Part shown: positions 42,916 to 51,105 of the stretch, piece after piece
Position numbering within the stretch: the first letter of the stretch is position 1
Layout: each line of letters starts with the position of its first letter
Source: CAYURP01 sp964447175
Lineage (GTDB): Bacteria; Zixibacteria; MSB-5A5; SM23-73-2
Direction of reading: 5' to 3'
Length of the DNA: 55,128 nucleotides
Assembly: GCA_964447175.1 (NCBI GenBank)
Contig: CAYURP010000017.1
Coordinates: 1 to 55,128, forward strand
Made by a program: the position numbers and the translations under genes
Notes under the pieces: generated by a model
The model's input: only the letters and a program-made list of their open reading frames with translations
Database searches by the model: none
What the model was told of the DNA's origin: nothing

Positions 42916-43737
42916 ATGAGTTTTGCGGAAAACATAAAAAATCTAAACAGAAGAGTTATCTTTGTCTTGATTGCTTTATCAGTAGCAGCTCCATTGATTT
43001 TTAAAATCGGTTTGCCCAACAAGGTGACCAAAGAGGTGAGGATGGTATACGATGCCCTGGAGGAGTTGGAGCCGGGTTCGGTTGTTCTGGTCTCTTTTGA
43101 CCATGAGGCTTCATCTTTGCCTGAGATAAAACCAATGGCTGTGGCTATATTAAGGCACTGCTTTTCAAGAAACCTGAAAGTTTTGGGATTGGCTCTTCTG
43201 GCTGAAGGCACGGCTATCGGGGATGAGATAATGAGGGAGGTGGCTAAAGAATACGAAAAGGAATACGGTCAGGATTATGTATTCCTGGGTTTCAGACCTC
43301 AGTATATGGCTGCTATTTTAGGAATGGGTGAGGATATGCATAGAGTTTTTCCACAGGATTACCAGGGAAATTCAACTGCCGAGCTTTTGGTAATCAAAGA
43401 TCTAAAAAACTATGAGGACATTCCTTTAATAATTTCAGTAGCCGATGGGGATATACCCACATACTGGATCAATTTCGCTAATGCCCGGTATCACAAAAGA
43501 ATTGCTATTGCAGTAACTGCGGTAATGGCAACCTCCTTTTATCCTTTTCTGAGTTCTGGTCAGCTGGTGGGTCTGGTGGGTGGCTTGAAAGGAGCTGCTG
43601 AATATGAAATCCTGATCCAAAGACCGGGTATGGGAGGCAAAGGCATGGATGCGCAATCCATAGCTCATCTTATGATTCTTGTTTTGGTGTTATTAGGCAA
43701 TGTTACATTTTTTTTGGGAAAGAAGAAAAAAGTATAA
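42916..43737 (+). CDS. Membrane-anchored protein of unknown function
   Basis: The 273-residue product has an N-terminal membrane helix (about 14-32) and a C-terminal one (about 250-267, ending FFLGKKKKV) that enclose a soluble domain of about 210 residues: YDALEELEPGSVVLVSFDHE, KVLGLALLAEGTAIGDEIM, DYVFLGFRPQYMAAILGMG and LVGGLKGAAEYEILI. The alternating beta-alpha pattern suggests a Rossmann-like domain, but I see no nucleotide-binding motif. Its two-helix-anchored plan mirrors that of the DUF6754-type protein two genes upstream. It follows the six-helix gene by 7 bases. Function unknown. Confidence 0.82.
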   Translation: MSFAENIKNLNRRVIFVLIALSVAAPLIFKIGLPNKVTKEVRMVYDALEELEPGSVVLVSFDHEASSLPEIKPMAVAILRHCFSRNLKVLGLALLAEGTAIGDEIMREVAKEYEKEYGQDYVFLGFRPQYMAAILGMGEDMHRVFPQDYQGNSTAELLVIKDLKNYEDIPLIISVADGDIPTYWINFANARYHKRIAIAVTAVMATSFYPFLSSGQLVGLVGGLKGAAEYEILIQRPGMGGKGMDAQSIAHLMILVLVLLGNVTFFLGKKKKV

Positions 43738-43748
43738 ATTGTAGAAGT

Positions 43749-43869
43749 GGACAGGCAGGAATGCCTGTCCTACCTTGAGGTTTGAATTTTATGAATGAAA
43801 GGTAAGAATAAACGGTAACACAACTTGTCTCAAGTTGTGGAATTGGACAGACAAGAATGTCTGTCCTAC
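43749..43869. repeat. Three palindromes inside the membrane-protein module
   Basis: The 144-base gap before the next gene holds GGACAGGCA/TGCCTGTCC (43749-43757 / 43762-43770), CACAACTT/AAGTTGTG (43819-43826 / 43832-43839) and GGACAGACA/TGTCTGTCC (43845-43853 / 43858-43866). The first and third are variants of one unit and share the CTGTCCTACC edge with the element at 34924-34976. No T-run follows, so transcription may pass through into the next gene. Confidence 0.6.
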
Positions 43870-43881
43870 CAGAAGGAGAAA

Positions 43882-44478
43882 ATGAATATTGGGACTTTAA
43901 TAGCTGTTTTTTTGACTCTTTGTATATTCTCGTTTCTATACAGGGACAATCCTTTTTACAAATTTGCCGAATATCTTCTGGTTGGGATCTCAGTAGGATA
44001 TTTTCTGGTCACTGCTGTGAATACCACGGTTCTGCCTAAACTCATCTTGCCTTTGTTTAAACAGGGGAATCTGGTTTATGTGATTCCCGGTGTTTTAGGC
44101 TTTCTGATGTTTGCCCGGTTTTCACCTAAGCTTTCCTGGCTTTCCCGGATATCCCTGGCTTTGGTGATCGGAGCAGGTGCCGGGGTCTCCATCCCCGCAG
44201 TTATGCAGGCTCAGATAATGGCTCAGATGAAAGCCTCAATGGTTTCGTTTGTTTCGATCAATGGCATAATAATTGTCCTTGCCATTTCCACGACTTTGAT
44301 CTATTTTTTCTTTTCCAAGGAACATAAAGGCTGGTTTGGTGGAACAGCTAAGATCGGGATCTGGTTTCTGATGATTTTCTTTGGAGCGACTTTCGGATAT
44401 ACGGTTATGTCCAGAATCTCCTTGTTAATAGGGAGAATGCAATTTCTTTTGGGAGATTTTTTGGGGATTATTAAGTGA
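43882..44478 (+). CDS. Six-helix membrane protein of unknown function
   Basis: I take the ATG at 43882 because AAGGAG lies just before it; the longer frame from 43825 would translate the palindromes. The 198-residue product has about six membrane helices, for example AEYLLVGISVGYFLVTAVN, LVYVIPGVLGFLMFARF and ISLALVIGAGAGVSIPAVM. No family is recognised. It is the fourth gene of the membrane-protein module and is followed after a single base by a 42-residue zinc-ribbon gene, so the two are probably co-translated. Confidence 0.8.
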   Translation: MNIGTLIAVFLTLCIFSFLYRDNPFYKFAEYLLVGISVGYFLVTAVNTTVLPKLILPLFKQGNLVYVIPGVLGFLMFARFSPKLSWLSRISLALVIGAGAGVSIPAVMQAQIMAQMKASMVSFVSINGIIIVLAISTTLIYFFFSKEHKGWFGGTAKIGIWFLMIFFGATFGYTVMSRISLLIGRMQFLLGDFLGIIK

Positions 44479-44479
44479 T

Positions 44480-44608
44480 ATGAAATGCCCCAGATGCAAA
44501 CATACTATGCAGGAAATAAAAAGGAGTTTTCACAAGCAGCGTAAATGGGTTTGCCCCAAGTGTAGCAAAGTGAGATTTCAGATAATCAAGAAAGGAAAAG
44601 TCAAGTAA
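44480..44608 (+). CDS. 42-residue zinc-ribbon protein
   Basis: A short frame with ATG at 44480, one base after the previous stop, and TAA at 44606-44608. The product begins MKCPRCKHTMQEIKRSF and contains VCPKCSK, so two CPxC knuckles (Cys3/Cys6 and Cys25/Cys28) about 20 residues apart form a zinc ribbon. The remainder is strongly basic (RFQIIKKGKVK), suggesting nucleic-acid or protein contact. I cannot name a family. Its position directly after the membrane-protein gene suggests co-translation. Confidence 0.7.
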   Translation: MKCPRCKHTMQEIKRSFHKQRKWVCPKCSKVRFQIIKKGKVK

Positions 44609-44641
44609 AACTATTTTAGTTAAAATCATGGGGGAATTAAA

Positions 44642-45112
44642 ATGGAAATAGAAAAAAAGGATATAGAGGAGATCGGAGAGGCTATTGAAGCTCTGGGCAA
44701 AATGCTTGAGACCGAGCTTCAGAACTTAAACTTAAGACTGGAAAAACTGGAGGATCTTGTCTCTGAACCCTTGGAGATAAATGAAATAGATGAGAAAGAG
44801 GAAGTAAAAGAGGAAAAGAAAATTCCAAAACCAGATTACTATGACTTGAAAAAGGATACTAACGAGATCAGGGAGTTTCTGGAATCCTTTGACGTTAGAT
44901 TAGCCCGGGTGGAGCAGAAAACAGTCGAGCTTCTGCGGCAGTTCGAAGAGGAGAACATCTCCTCAATGAAAAATGACCTGTTCATCATAAGAAAAGAACT
45001 GGAATTTATTAGAAGTGACACAAAGGAGCTTTTGGATAAAAAAGAAGAGCTGGATAAGAAAATCCAGGATCTGGAAAAAAGAATCGAGGGATCAAAAGAA
45101 GAATTAGCATGA
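44642..45112 (+). CDS. Coiled-coil protein of unknown function
   Basis: The 156-residue product is almost entirely charged and helical: KKDIEEIGEAIEALGKMLET, then NLNLRLEKLEDLV, an acidic linker (about 40-60), and a long C-terminal coil (about 75-156) with VEQKTVELLRQFEEEN and KKEELDKKIQDLEKRIEGS. It has no signal peptide or membrane helix, so it is cytoplasmic. The ATG at 44642 is preceded by GGGGGAA. It lies 33 bases after the zinc ribbon and may belong to the same transcript. No family recognised. Confidence 0.75.
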   Translation: MEIEKKDIEEIGEAIEALGKMLETELQNLNLRLEKLEDLVSEPLEINEIDEKEEVKEEKKIPKPDYYDLKKDTNEIREFLESFDVRLARVEQKTVELLRQFEEENISSMKNDLFIIRKELEFIRSDTKELLDKKEELDKKIQDLEKRIEGSKEELA

Positions 45113-45154
45113 GATCATTAGTAAGATTTTGGAGTGTGCGAAGCATCTTGACGA

Positions 45155-45200
45155 TCAACCTTCAGGTTGACCTATATTATGGATTGATAATATTTATCAA
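45155..45200. repeat. Two short hairpins before the nucleosidase gene
   Basis: TCAACCT (45155-45161) and AGGTTGA (45164-45170) form a perfect stem with a two-base loop, a variant of the palindrome at 2643-2660. A second stem, ATTGATA / TATCAAT near 45183-45201, follows in the same gap. The nucleosidase start at 45219 has its own ribosome-binding site, GAGGGTGG. Confidence 0.45.
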
Positions 45201-45218
45201 TTAACTGAGGGTGGTAAA

Positions 45219-46046
45219 ATGAAAAGAAAGTTACAACTTATATTCCCAATTATAATCATCCTTATTCTCTCGTCCTGCGGAAAGCAGTCTTTTGAAAGAA
45301 GAATTGCCATTATGTATGCTTTCGATACAGAGGGGAAGCTTTTAAGAAGCCATATGACCTTAGAGGACAGCTTGTATTCTTTAGGAAGGGTTTTCTGGAT
45401 AGGGGAAATTCAGGATAAAGACGTAATTGTAGTCAATTCGGATGTGGGAATGACCAATGCAGCTATGACTGCCCAGCTTTTGATTGATAAATTTAAACCT
45501 GAAGAGATAATTTTCACCGGAATATGCGGAGGAATCGATCCGCAAAATAATATCGGGGATATCGTAATTCCTGAATCCTGGGCAACTCACGATTATGGAA
45601 TATATAATAAAGAGGGATTCCGGCCAGGTCGGATGGTTATGACCTTACCTGGAAAAGACACACCTGATACTTTGATGTTTTTTCCAATAGATGATAATCT
45701 TTTGAAAATAGCTGAAAACGTCCGACCGGATTTGAAACCAATTCTTGAAAGAACCCCAAAGATCAAAGTAGGAGGGAAGGGGGTAAGCGGAAATTCGTTC
45801 ATAGATCAGGTGGAGAAAAGAGAGGAGCTCAAGGCGAAATTCGATGCTCAGATAGTGGATATGGAGTCAGCTGCAGTGGTCCAGGTGGCGATATTAAATA
45901 AAGTTCCGGTTCTAGTAGTAAGGTCCTGTTCGGATTTAGCCGGAGGTTCTGGCTCATCCACGGCCCAGGTTGAGATAGAGAAGTTCTTCGTGGTCGCCGC
46001 TGATAACAGCGCCAGCTTTGTGTTGGAGCTTTTAAAGCAATTATAA
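45219..46046 (+). CDS. Lipoprotein MTA/SAH nucleosidase-like protein
   Basis: The 275-residue product belongs to the PNP/UDP phosphorylase superfamily, nearest to 5'-methylthioadenosine/S-adenosylhomocysteine nucleosidase. It has IMYAFDTEGKLL (the Glu matching the catalytic acid of E. coli Mtn), VNSDVGMTNAAMTAQLLIDK, GICGGIDPQNNIGDIV, VDMESAAV and RSCSDLAGG with the base-binding Asp. Unusually it starts with a lipoprotein signal (LILSSCGKQ, Cys20), so the enzyme should sit outside the cytoplasm. There it could salvage or degrade nucleosides. Ribosome-binding site GAGGGTGG precedes the ATG. Confidence 0.85.
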   Translation: MKRKLQLIFPIIIILILSSCGKQSFERRIAIMYAFDTEGKLLRSHMTLEDSLYSLGRVFWIGEIQDKDVIVVNSDVGMTNAAMTAQLLIDKFKPEEIIFTGICGGIDPQNNIGDIVIPESWATHDYGIYNKEGFRPGRMVMTLPGKDTPDTLMFFPIDDNLLKIAENVRPDLKPILERTPKIKVGGKGVSGNSFIDQVEKREELKAKFDAQIVDMESAAVVQVAILNKVPVLVVRSCSDLAGGSGSSTAQVEIEKFFVVAADNSASFVLELLKQL

Positions 46047-46063
46047 GAGGTTAAATAAAGATA

Positions 46064-46615
46064 ATGCCAATGGGTTTTGTCGAAACGGCTTTGGTTGTGG
46101 TAAATTTGTTAGCTGGGTTTGGCTTTGCTTTTCCTATGGCTAAGGTGTTGGCTGAAATGGCTGGAAAACATGCGAAGTTTTTTCGATACTATGTAATGCT
46201 TATCGGAGTTTACCTTCTTGAGTCGGTGGTTCTGATGATGGGCATGGGGATACCAGTGCTTAATATAGGGCTGGCTTTTGTGTGGGGTCTTGTTTTCGGT
46301 CGCTGGCTGCGAGCTCGCACGACCAGAAGCGAAGCTCTGAGCACGTCATATCGGTTCTCTCTTTTTTCCAGCTTGCCAGCCATATCTTTTATTCTTGTGC
46401 CGGTATTTGCCGGGCTTGGTGGCTGGAACATATTGAGTTCTTCTGCAGGCGCCAGTTTTGGAATTCCCGAATTCTTGCATTTACCCTGGCCAATAAATAC
46501 CATATTGGGTTTCTATTTGGCCGTTATAATCGGGACTGTCGTGCTCAAGACAGTAATTACAGTTGGCGAAGTGAGTTTGCTTTTTCGTCCAAAAGAAGAA
46601 TCTGTATCGCTCTAA
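46064..46615 (+). CDS. Membrane protein of unknown function
   Basis: The 183-residue product has four or five membrane helices (about 7-27, 42-60, 62-82, 104-122 and 147-170). Features include MAGKHAKFFRYYVMLIGVYL and a basic RWLRARTTRSEA loop. I recognise no family. It follows the lipoprotein nucleosidase by 17 bases, so the two may be one transcription unit. Either Met1 or Met3 could be the start. Confidence 0.7.
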   Translation: MPMGFVETALVVVNLLAGFGFAFPMAKVLAEMAGKHAKFFRYYVMLIGVYLLESVVLMMGMGIPVLNIGLAFVWGLVFGRWLRARTTRSEALSTSYRFSLFSSLPAISFILVPVFAGLGGWNILSSSAGASFGIPEFLHLPWPINTILGFYLAVIIGTVVLKTVITVGEVSLLFRPKEESVSL

Positions 46616-46686
46616 CGTCAATGTTAGCCCTTATACCTTCCTAATCCCAGTTTAAAAACTTCGTTTTAATCTTTCGATGCATTGGA

Positions 46687-46750
46687 ATTGGGAAGTGCCG
46701 ATGTTATTGTATTAAAGCTTCTGGAATTCAATTTCCCCAAGCATCAAGAA
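46687..46750. repeat. Left copy of an imperfect direct repeat flanking the PIN gene
   Basis: This stretch (attgggaagtgccg ... aagcatcaagaaa) aligns with 47748-47814 (attgggaaataccg ... aagcatcaaaatgaa) over about 65 bases with several differences and a small gap. It lies just downstream of the PIN gene stop (46792, minus strand). The rest of 46616-46791 shows nothing else. Confidence 0.55.
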
Positions 46751-46791
46751 AGCAAATAACAGTCCTTTAACTTCATTTACTGTGGATATTC

Positions 46792-47610
46792 TCATGCCCA
46801 ATCTTTGAAAAAATCTATGTTTCGAACGACCGTGGAATCGAGCACGTTATGATCTTGCTTAATCTGGTTCAGAACATTACACAAATCTCTTTCGATGATT
46901 ACCAAGTTACAGTAAGGAAGGTAGGATAGGTGATATAAATCGCCAAAATCTGATAGTTGGTCCGGTTCCCGCCCCTGAAGGTAGTACTTGTAGAATATGA
47001 CTAAGGGGTGAATCCTCACTGAAAGGAAACACTCCGTACGCAAGTGTTGCACTCTGTCTTTGAACGATGCTAAGAAATCAGGGTGAGTATCGGCCAACCA
47101 TTGCATGATGATGTAATCAGCGAACTCAGGAGCTTGTTCCCGTATGTATTTTCCCGATTTCGATGGAGGAAAGTTGTTCTTTAGTGCTGAATGCCGAGCC
47201 TGCATTTGCTGAGCACCAGTGAGTTGATCTTTGCGGGCTCTTGTCAAGTTGTCGGAGGTGAACCAACTGAGTATAGTATGATTTCCATTCTTTTCCAGCA
47301 GCAACTGATTAAAAGGATAGAGAAGGAGGGAATCAGTTCGGCATTGAGGATGAGCTTTTACCTCTTCTTTTAAAACTACGTCCCAAGGTTTGATAGCAGC
47401 TGACGGCATAAGAAGCAACAAATCAACGAGCTTGTCATGTAAAGTCTTAGCTTCTGCAAGCTCAGCTTGATGCGCATGGCTTAGTGCAAGGCACAAATCA
47501 TTAGCCGTCAAGAAGTCAGATAGCCTTTTCCAGTGATGGATGTTCTTGGCAAGATAGCTGTAGATGTTAGTGTCAAGGTATACGAATCGCGAAAACGACA
47601 TTTTGGTCAA
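46792..47610 (-). CDS. PIN-domain-like protein
   Basis: The 272-residue product opens with FVYLDTNIYSYLAK (first acidic residue Asp13), has acidic helices with HQAELAEAKTLHDK, and ends with SDFGDLYHLSYLPYCN followed by LVIIERDLCNVL. This is the spacing of conserved acids in PIN-fold nucleases, here with a large helical insert, so it exceeds the usual 130-150 residues of VapC toxins. The likely activity is metal-dependent RNA cleavage. There is no antitoxin-like gene beside it. Imperfect direct repeats lie on both sides, suggesting insertion as a unit. The upstream gap (47611-47747) contains no other gene. Confidence 0.72.
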   Translation of the reverse strand: MTKMSFSRFVYLDTNIYSYLAKNIHHWKRLSDFLTANDLCLALSHAHQAELAEAKTLHDKLVDLLLLMPSAAIKPWDVVLKEEVKAHPQCRTDSLLLYPFNQLLLEKNGNHTILSWFTSDNLTRARKDQLTGAQQMQARHSALKNNFPPSKSGKYIREQAPEFADYIIMQWLADTHPDFLASFKDRVQHLRTECFLSVRIHPLVIFYKYYLQGREPDQLSDFGDLYHLSYLPYCNLVIIERDLCNVLNQIKQDHNVLDSTVVRNIDFFKDWA

Positions 47611-47747
47611 GACATGGTCCCTTTGTTTTGATGCCTAAAAAATGTTACTTCACTCTTATATTGACGAAAAGATTAGTGAATGTCTTTGATTCTACCCATT
47701 GGTGAATCCGAATTTATAAAGTCGTCATCTATTCTCAATTCATCAGT

Positions 47748-47814
47748 ATTGGGAAATACCGCTGCCATTCTAAAGACTTCGGGAGTACCAATTCCCGAAG
47801 CATCAAAATGAAGA
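47748..47814. repeat. Right copy of the direct repeat flanking the PIN gene
   Basis: This is the partner of 46687-46750. Internally it has a stem CTTCGGGA / TCCCGAAG (about 47777-47784 and 47793-47800), partly preserved in the left copy. It ends immediately before the DUF4340 gene stop. Confidence 0.55.
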
Positions 47815-47815
47815 T

Positions 47816-48763
47816 TTAGGTGGTTGGAAGAGCTTCTGATTTGAAGTCTTCTATATCTCTGTTGAGGTAGTCAAAGGAGCCTTGATAAAGGATGAAAAAA
47901 GTATCCTCCCCCTCTTTAGTGAGAAAATAATTTTTGTCCTCTTTGCTTTTTTGAACTATGCGGAGGATTTCCTCTGAGCCGTCATCTAAGGTCAGTTTGA
48001 GTGTGAGAACGGGCTTTTTGAAATCTACTCCCTCCAGATCGGGCAATGAGGCAAAGGCATCTGTTCTTAAATTTGAGATTCGATCCAGGAAATTCCTTAC
48101 CTCATCCTCTTTTACATCATACTCATTTTTATAAGGGGAAGGACTGACTTTCCAGAAGGTATCAGCTTTGGTCAGTTTGAAACTGCCCTTTTTCTTTTCG
48201 AACTCGATTGTCTTTATCTTTTGTGCATCCAGCTCTAATATGGTTTTGTCTCTCCATTGTTCCACATGGCGGCCAACCATTCGAGAAAGAAACCCTTTGG
48301 CAGACCAGACCTCATCTGAATCGATTTTTCTGACGTAGGTATACATAAAATCCGGGGAGGTTTTTCCCACAACTAAAGACGCTAAAGTGTCATTACCACT
48401 CATGAAGTTGAGGATGGTTCCAGATAGAGTGTCCACCTGGAAAAGCAGCTGTTTTTTGGGGTTGGTGGAGATCAGATCCTCCACCTCCAGATTTGCCACT
48501 AAATTCAAAAGCTGTCCTACCATACGCTTGTCCACTTTAAACGAGTCAGGTCCTGATGCATACCAGTTCCCATTTCTTCTGCTGAAGGCCATTTTGGTGT
48601 TGAATATGCAGAACTCCACCTTATCCACCACACTGGAATCTATCTGCACAAAGGCTTCAATTCTTTCGGGAGAGTAGGTTTTTTTCTCCCGGGAGATCAA
48701 TAGGAAATATACGATCACGCACAGGGCTAAGATCATTACCAGGGGTATGATGGTCCTCTTCAT
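47816..48763 (-). CDS. DUF4340 domain protein of the GldG-type ABC system
   Basis: The 315-residue protein has a single N-terminal membrane helix (about 5-23) and a mostly beta extracytoplasmic portion with two similar halves, with marks such as FSRRNGNWYASGPDSFKVDK and FKLTKADTFWKVSPSPYKNE typical of DUF4340. DUF4340 proteins regularly follow GldA/GldF/GldG-type ABC genes. It follows the gldG-like gene by 23 bases here. The molecular function is unknown; it may be an accessory of the transporter on the outer face of the inner membrane. Confidence 0.87.
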   Translation of the reverse strand: MKRTIIPLVMILALCVIVYFLLISREKKTYSPERIEAFVQIDSSVVDKVEFCIFNTKMAFSRRNGNWYASGPDSFKVDKRMVGQLLNLVANLEVEDLISTNPKKQLLFQVDTLSGTILNFMSGNDTLASLVVGKTSPDFMYTYVRKIDSDEVWSAKGFLSRMVGRHVEQWRDKTILELDAQKIKTIEFEKKKGSFKLTKADTFWKVSPSPYKNEYDVKEDEVRNFLDRISNLRTDAFASLPDLEGVDFKKPVLTLKLTLDDGSEEILRIVQKSKEDKNYFLTKEGEDTFFILYQGSFDYLNRDIEDFKSEALPTT

Positions 48764-48786
48764 TTTCTCCGCTGTCTATTTTTATC

Positions 48787-50373
48787 TTAAAATTTTTTAC
48801 CCTTAATTTGCTTTCTGATACGCCAGCGCAGAAGCCCGAAAAGGATTACCAGCAGAGGTAAACCCAAAACATTTGCGTACCGGGCGAACTTCTTCTGGCC
48901 TGGGGTGAGGGGTTTGAGCGGGCTGACGGTTACCTCCTTGGAGCGAATGGCGATCAAGTTCTCGTCCTGAGATAGCCAGTCCACTATGTTCATAAAGAAG
49001 ATCAGGTTACCCTGGCTGCGGATGCTTCCGTCCTTGATAAAATCGGCATCTCCCACCACCACCAACCTGTTTTCAGGACTTTGGGTCAAAGTGGATTCGG
49101 GCTTTTGCCACTCAGGCGAGGCCTCTTCTGGCTGGGGCACCTCCTTATTCTGAAAATAACTCTGGAAACTTCCCTGCACCACTCCTGCCAATACCTGGCT
49201 GCCCGCCTCGAAATCTGATTTATTGAATTTTCTATAAGGATTGATATCAAAAGGGTAATTCTGGACTCCACTTCTGGAGGAGGACATCACCAGGGGAATA
49301 AACTTCAGATTCTTCCCCACAGCATAGGATGAATCCAGGGAGCTGACAAAAGGAAAATCCACGTTCTCCAAACGTTTGACTATTAAGTTGTCCCGGTTGA
49401 AATTGCTGGCTGAAGGGAAGAGAGGATAGTTTATGATGTTGGAGATAGTCATATTTCCGCTCTGCTGCCTGATGCTTATTCTACTGCACTGCATGTCCAT
49501 CACCAGATCGTCGTTCACCTTCACCCCGTAGTTCTCCAGAAAATCATCCAGACCTGGATCCAGCTTTTCCGCCCTTCCCGTCTCTATGTTCATATCAGTC
49601 TTGTCCATAAACAGAGCAAGTTTTCCGCCCCGCATCAGATACTGGTCCAGGGCATATTTCTCCCATTCGGAGAAGGAGCCTTGGGGTCCCACGATGAGCA
49701 GGGTTTTAATGCTTGGGGGCACGGTTTTACCTTCCTTAAGGTTAACAGTTCGGGGTGAGTATTCTTTGCTCAGAACGGAATTTAAATAGGTGAGATCGGT
49801 GTTAAGATCAGCTTCCCCATGGCCGGTAAGGAGACCCACAGTAGGGGTGATTCTTGCAGTAAGTTTTCTAATGGTCCGGCTCAGCTCGTATTCTAATCCG
49901 GAAAGGTTCTGGACTATTGGCAGGATCTCTTTTTTATTTTCATAGAGTAATGCCAATCCCATATAGACCTTCTTTATCTCCATCTTGTCCTGTTCCATCA
50001 CATTCACCTGAACCGGTGGAATTCCGTGACTCTGGGCTTCCATTTCCTTGTTTTCCTTAATGGGGTCAATAAGCTCCAGCTTCAGATTCCCTCTGGAGTA
50101 AGCTTTGTATTCCTCCAATTTATCCTTGATGTACCTGGCAACAGTATTGTATGGCGGCGGCAAATCCTCACTGAAATACATCTTCACCAGGACCTTGTCG
50201 TCCAGATTTCTGGCAATATCCTTACTGGCTTCAGAAAGAGAAAAGACCCTTCCTTCGGTCAGGTCCAGCCTGGCGAAGAGGTAAACCGAGATCAGGTTTA
50301 CAACCAATAAGATAGCTAAAACCAAAAGAAGAAAAACAGCTGAATTTAATCCATATGTTAGTTTAGATCTCAA
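48787..50373 (-). CDS. GldG-like ABC transporter auxiliary protein
   Basis: The 528-residue protein has an N-terminal membrane helix (about 10-34) and a C-terminal one (about 500-518) around a large soluble region. The GldG pattern is visible: RVFSLSEASKDIARNLDDKV, LPPPYNTVARYIKDKLEEYK, VGLLTGHGEADLN, KTLLIVGPQGSFSEWEKYAL and LVVVGDADFIKDGSIRSQGN. In gliding Bacteroidota GldA, GldF and GldG form an ABC complex needed in some species for motility. It follows the permease by 6 bases and precedes DUF4340. Confidence 0.9.
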   Translation of the reverse strand: MRSKLTYGLNSAVFLLLVLAILLVVNLISVYLFARLDLTEGRVFSLSEASKDIARNLDDKVLVKMYFSEDLPPPYNTVARYIKDKLEEYKAYSRGNLKLELIDPIKENKEMEAQSHGIPPVQVNVMEQDKMEIKKVYMGLALLYENKKEILPIVQNLSGLEYELSRTIRKLTARITPTVGLLTGHGEADLNTDLTYLNSVLSKEYSPRTVNLKEGKTVPPSIKTLLIVGPQGSFSEWEKYALDQYLMRGGKLALFMDKTDMNIETGRAEKLDPGLDDFLENYGVKVNDDLVMDMQCSRISIRQQSGNMTISNIINYPLFPSASNFNRDNLIVKRLENVDFPFVSSLDSSYAVGKNLKFIPLVMSSSRSGVQNYPFDINPYRKFNKSDFEAGSQVLAGVVQGSFQSYFQNKEVPQPEEASPEWQKPESTLTQSPENRLVVVGDADFIKDGSIRSQGNLIFFMNIVDWLSQDENLIAIRSKEVTVSPLKPLTPGQKKFARYANVLGLPLLVILFGLLRWRIRKQIKGKKF

Positions 50374-50379
50374 AGATGA

Positions 50380-51093
50380 CTACCTCCATCTTCTGCTTTC
50401 CAGAAAACGCACAGATAGAAGCAAGAAGAAAAATATCACCGAAAAATAGTAGATCAGATCCCTGGAGTCTATCACTCCCCGGGAAATATTGGAAAAGTGA
50501 TAATCCACGCTGAGGTATTCCACAAACGATGCCAGAAATCCCGGAAAGAACATAACCACCTTATCCAGCATAAACAGGATAAATATAATGACGAAGCTGA
50601 CCACGAAAGCTACCACCTGATTTTTGGTTAAGCTGGATGTAAACACGCCAACCGATAGATAGGTTGCTCCTACCAGGATCAAACCCAGATATCCGCCCAC
50701 CACAGCTCCCCCATCCAGGTTTCCCATAAAGGAAAGGGTCAGGGCATAGGTCAGGGTTAAAAGAACCGCGATGGAAAGGAGGATCAATGCGGAAAGGTAT
50801 TTTCCCAGGATTATCTCCCAGTCCCTTACCGGAAGGGTGACCAGGACCTCGATGGTGCCGCTTTTTTTCTCCTCGGAGAGTAGCCGCATGCTGATAGCCG
50901 GAGCGAAGAACATAAAGATAAAGGGAACTATGGAAAAAAGCCCTCGCAGGCTGGTCTGGTTGGCTATGAAAATACCGTTAAAGAAAAACCACCCGGATAT
51001 CAGAAGAAAAATGGTGATAACGATGTAAGCTATAGGGGAATTAAAGTAGGATTTTAACTCTCTTTGGCAGAATATCCAGGTATTTTTGAACAT
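50380..51093 (-). CDS. GldF-like ABC transporter permease
   Basis: The 237-residue protein has six predicted helices. The start, FCQRELKSYFNSPIAYIVIT, and AISMRLLSEEKKSGTIEVLV are the ABC-2/GldF-type signature, and TLPVRDWEIILGKYLSALI follows as usual. It forms the membrane channel with the ATPase encoded upstream (gap 12 bases). The exported substrate is not known. The module is complete here: ATPase, permease, GldG-like and DUF4340 proteins. Confidence 0.9.
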   Translation of the reverse strand: MFKNTWIFCQRELKSYFNSPIAYIVITIFLLISGWFFFNGIFIANQTSLRGLFSIVPFIFMFFAPAISMRLLSEEKKSGTIEVLVTLPVRDWEIILGKYLSALILLSIAVLLTLTYALTLSFMGNLDGGAVVGGYLGLILVGATYLSVGVFTSSLTKNQVVAFVVSFVIIFILFMLDKVVMFFPGFLASFVEYLSVDYHFSNISRGVIDSRDLIYYFSVIFFFLLLSVRFLESRRWR

Positions 51094-51105
51094 AAGATTT
51101 TAACT

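Noticed and set aside
46792..47610. Classical VapBC toxin-antitoxin pair
   Set aside because: The PIN protein is about twice the VapC length and no antitoxin-sized DNA-binding gene lies beside it.
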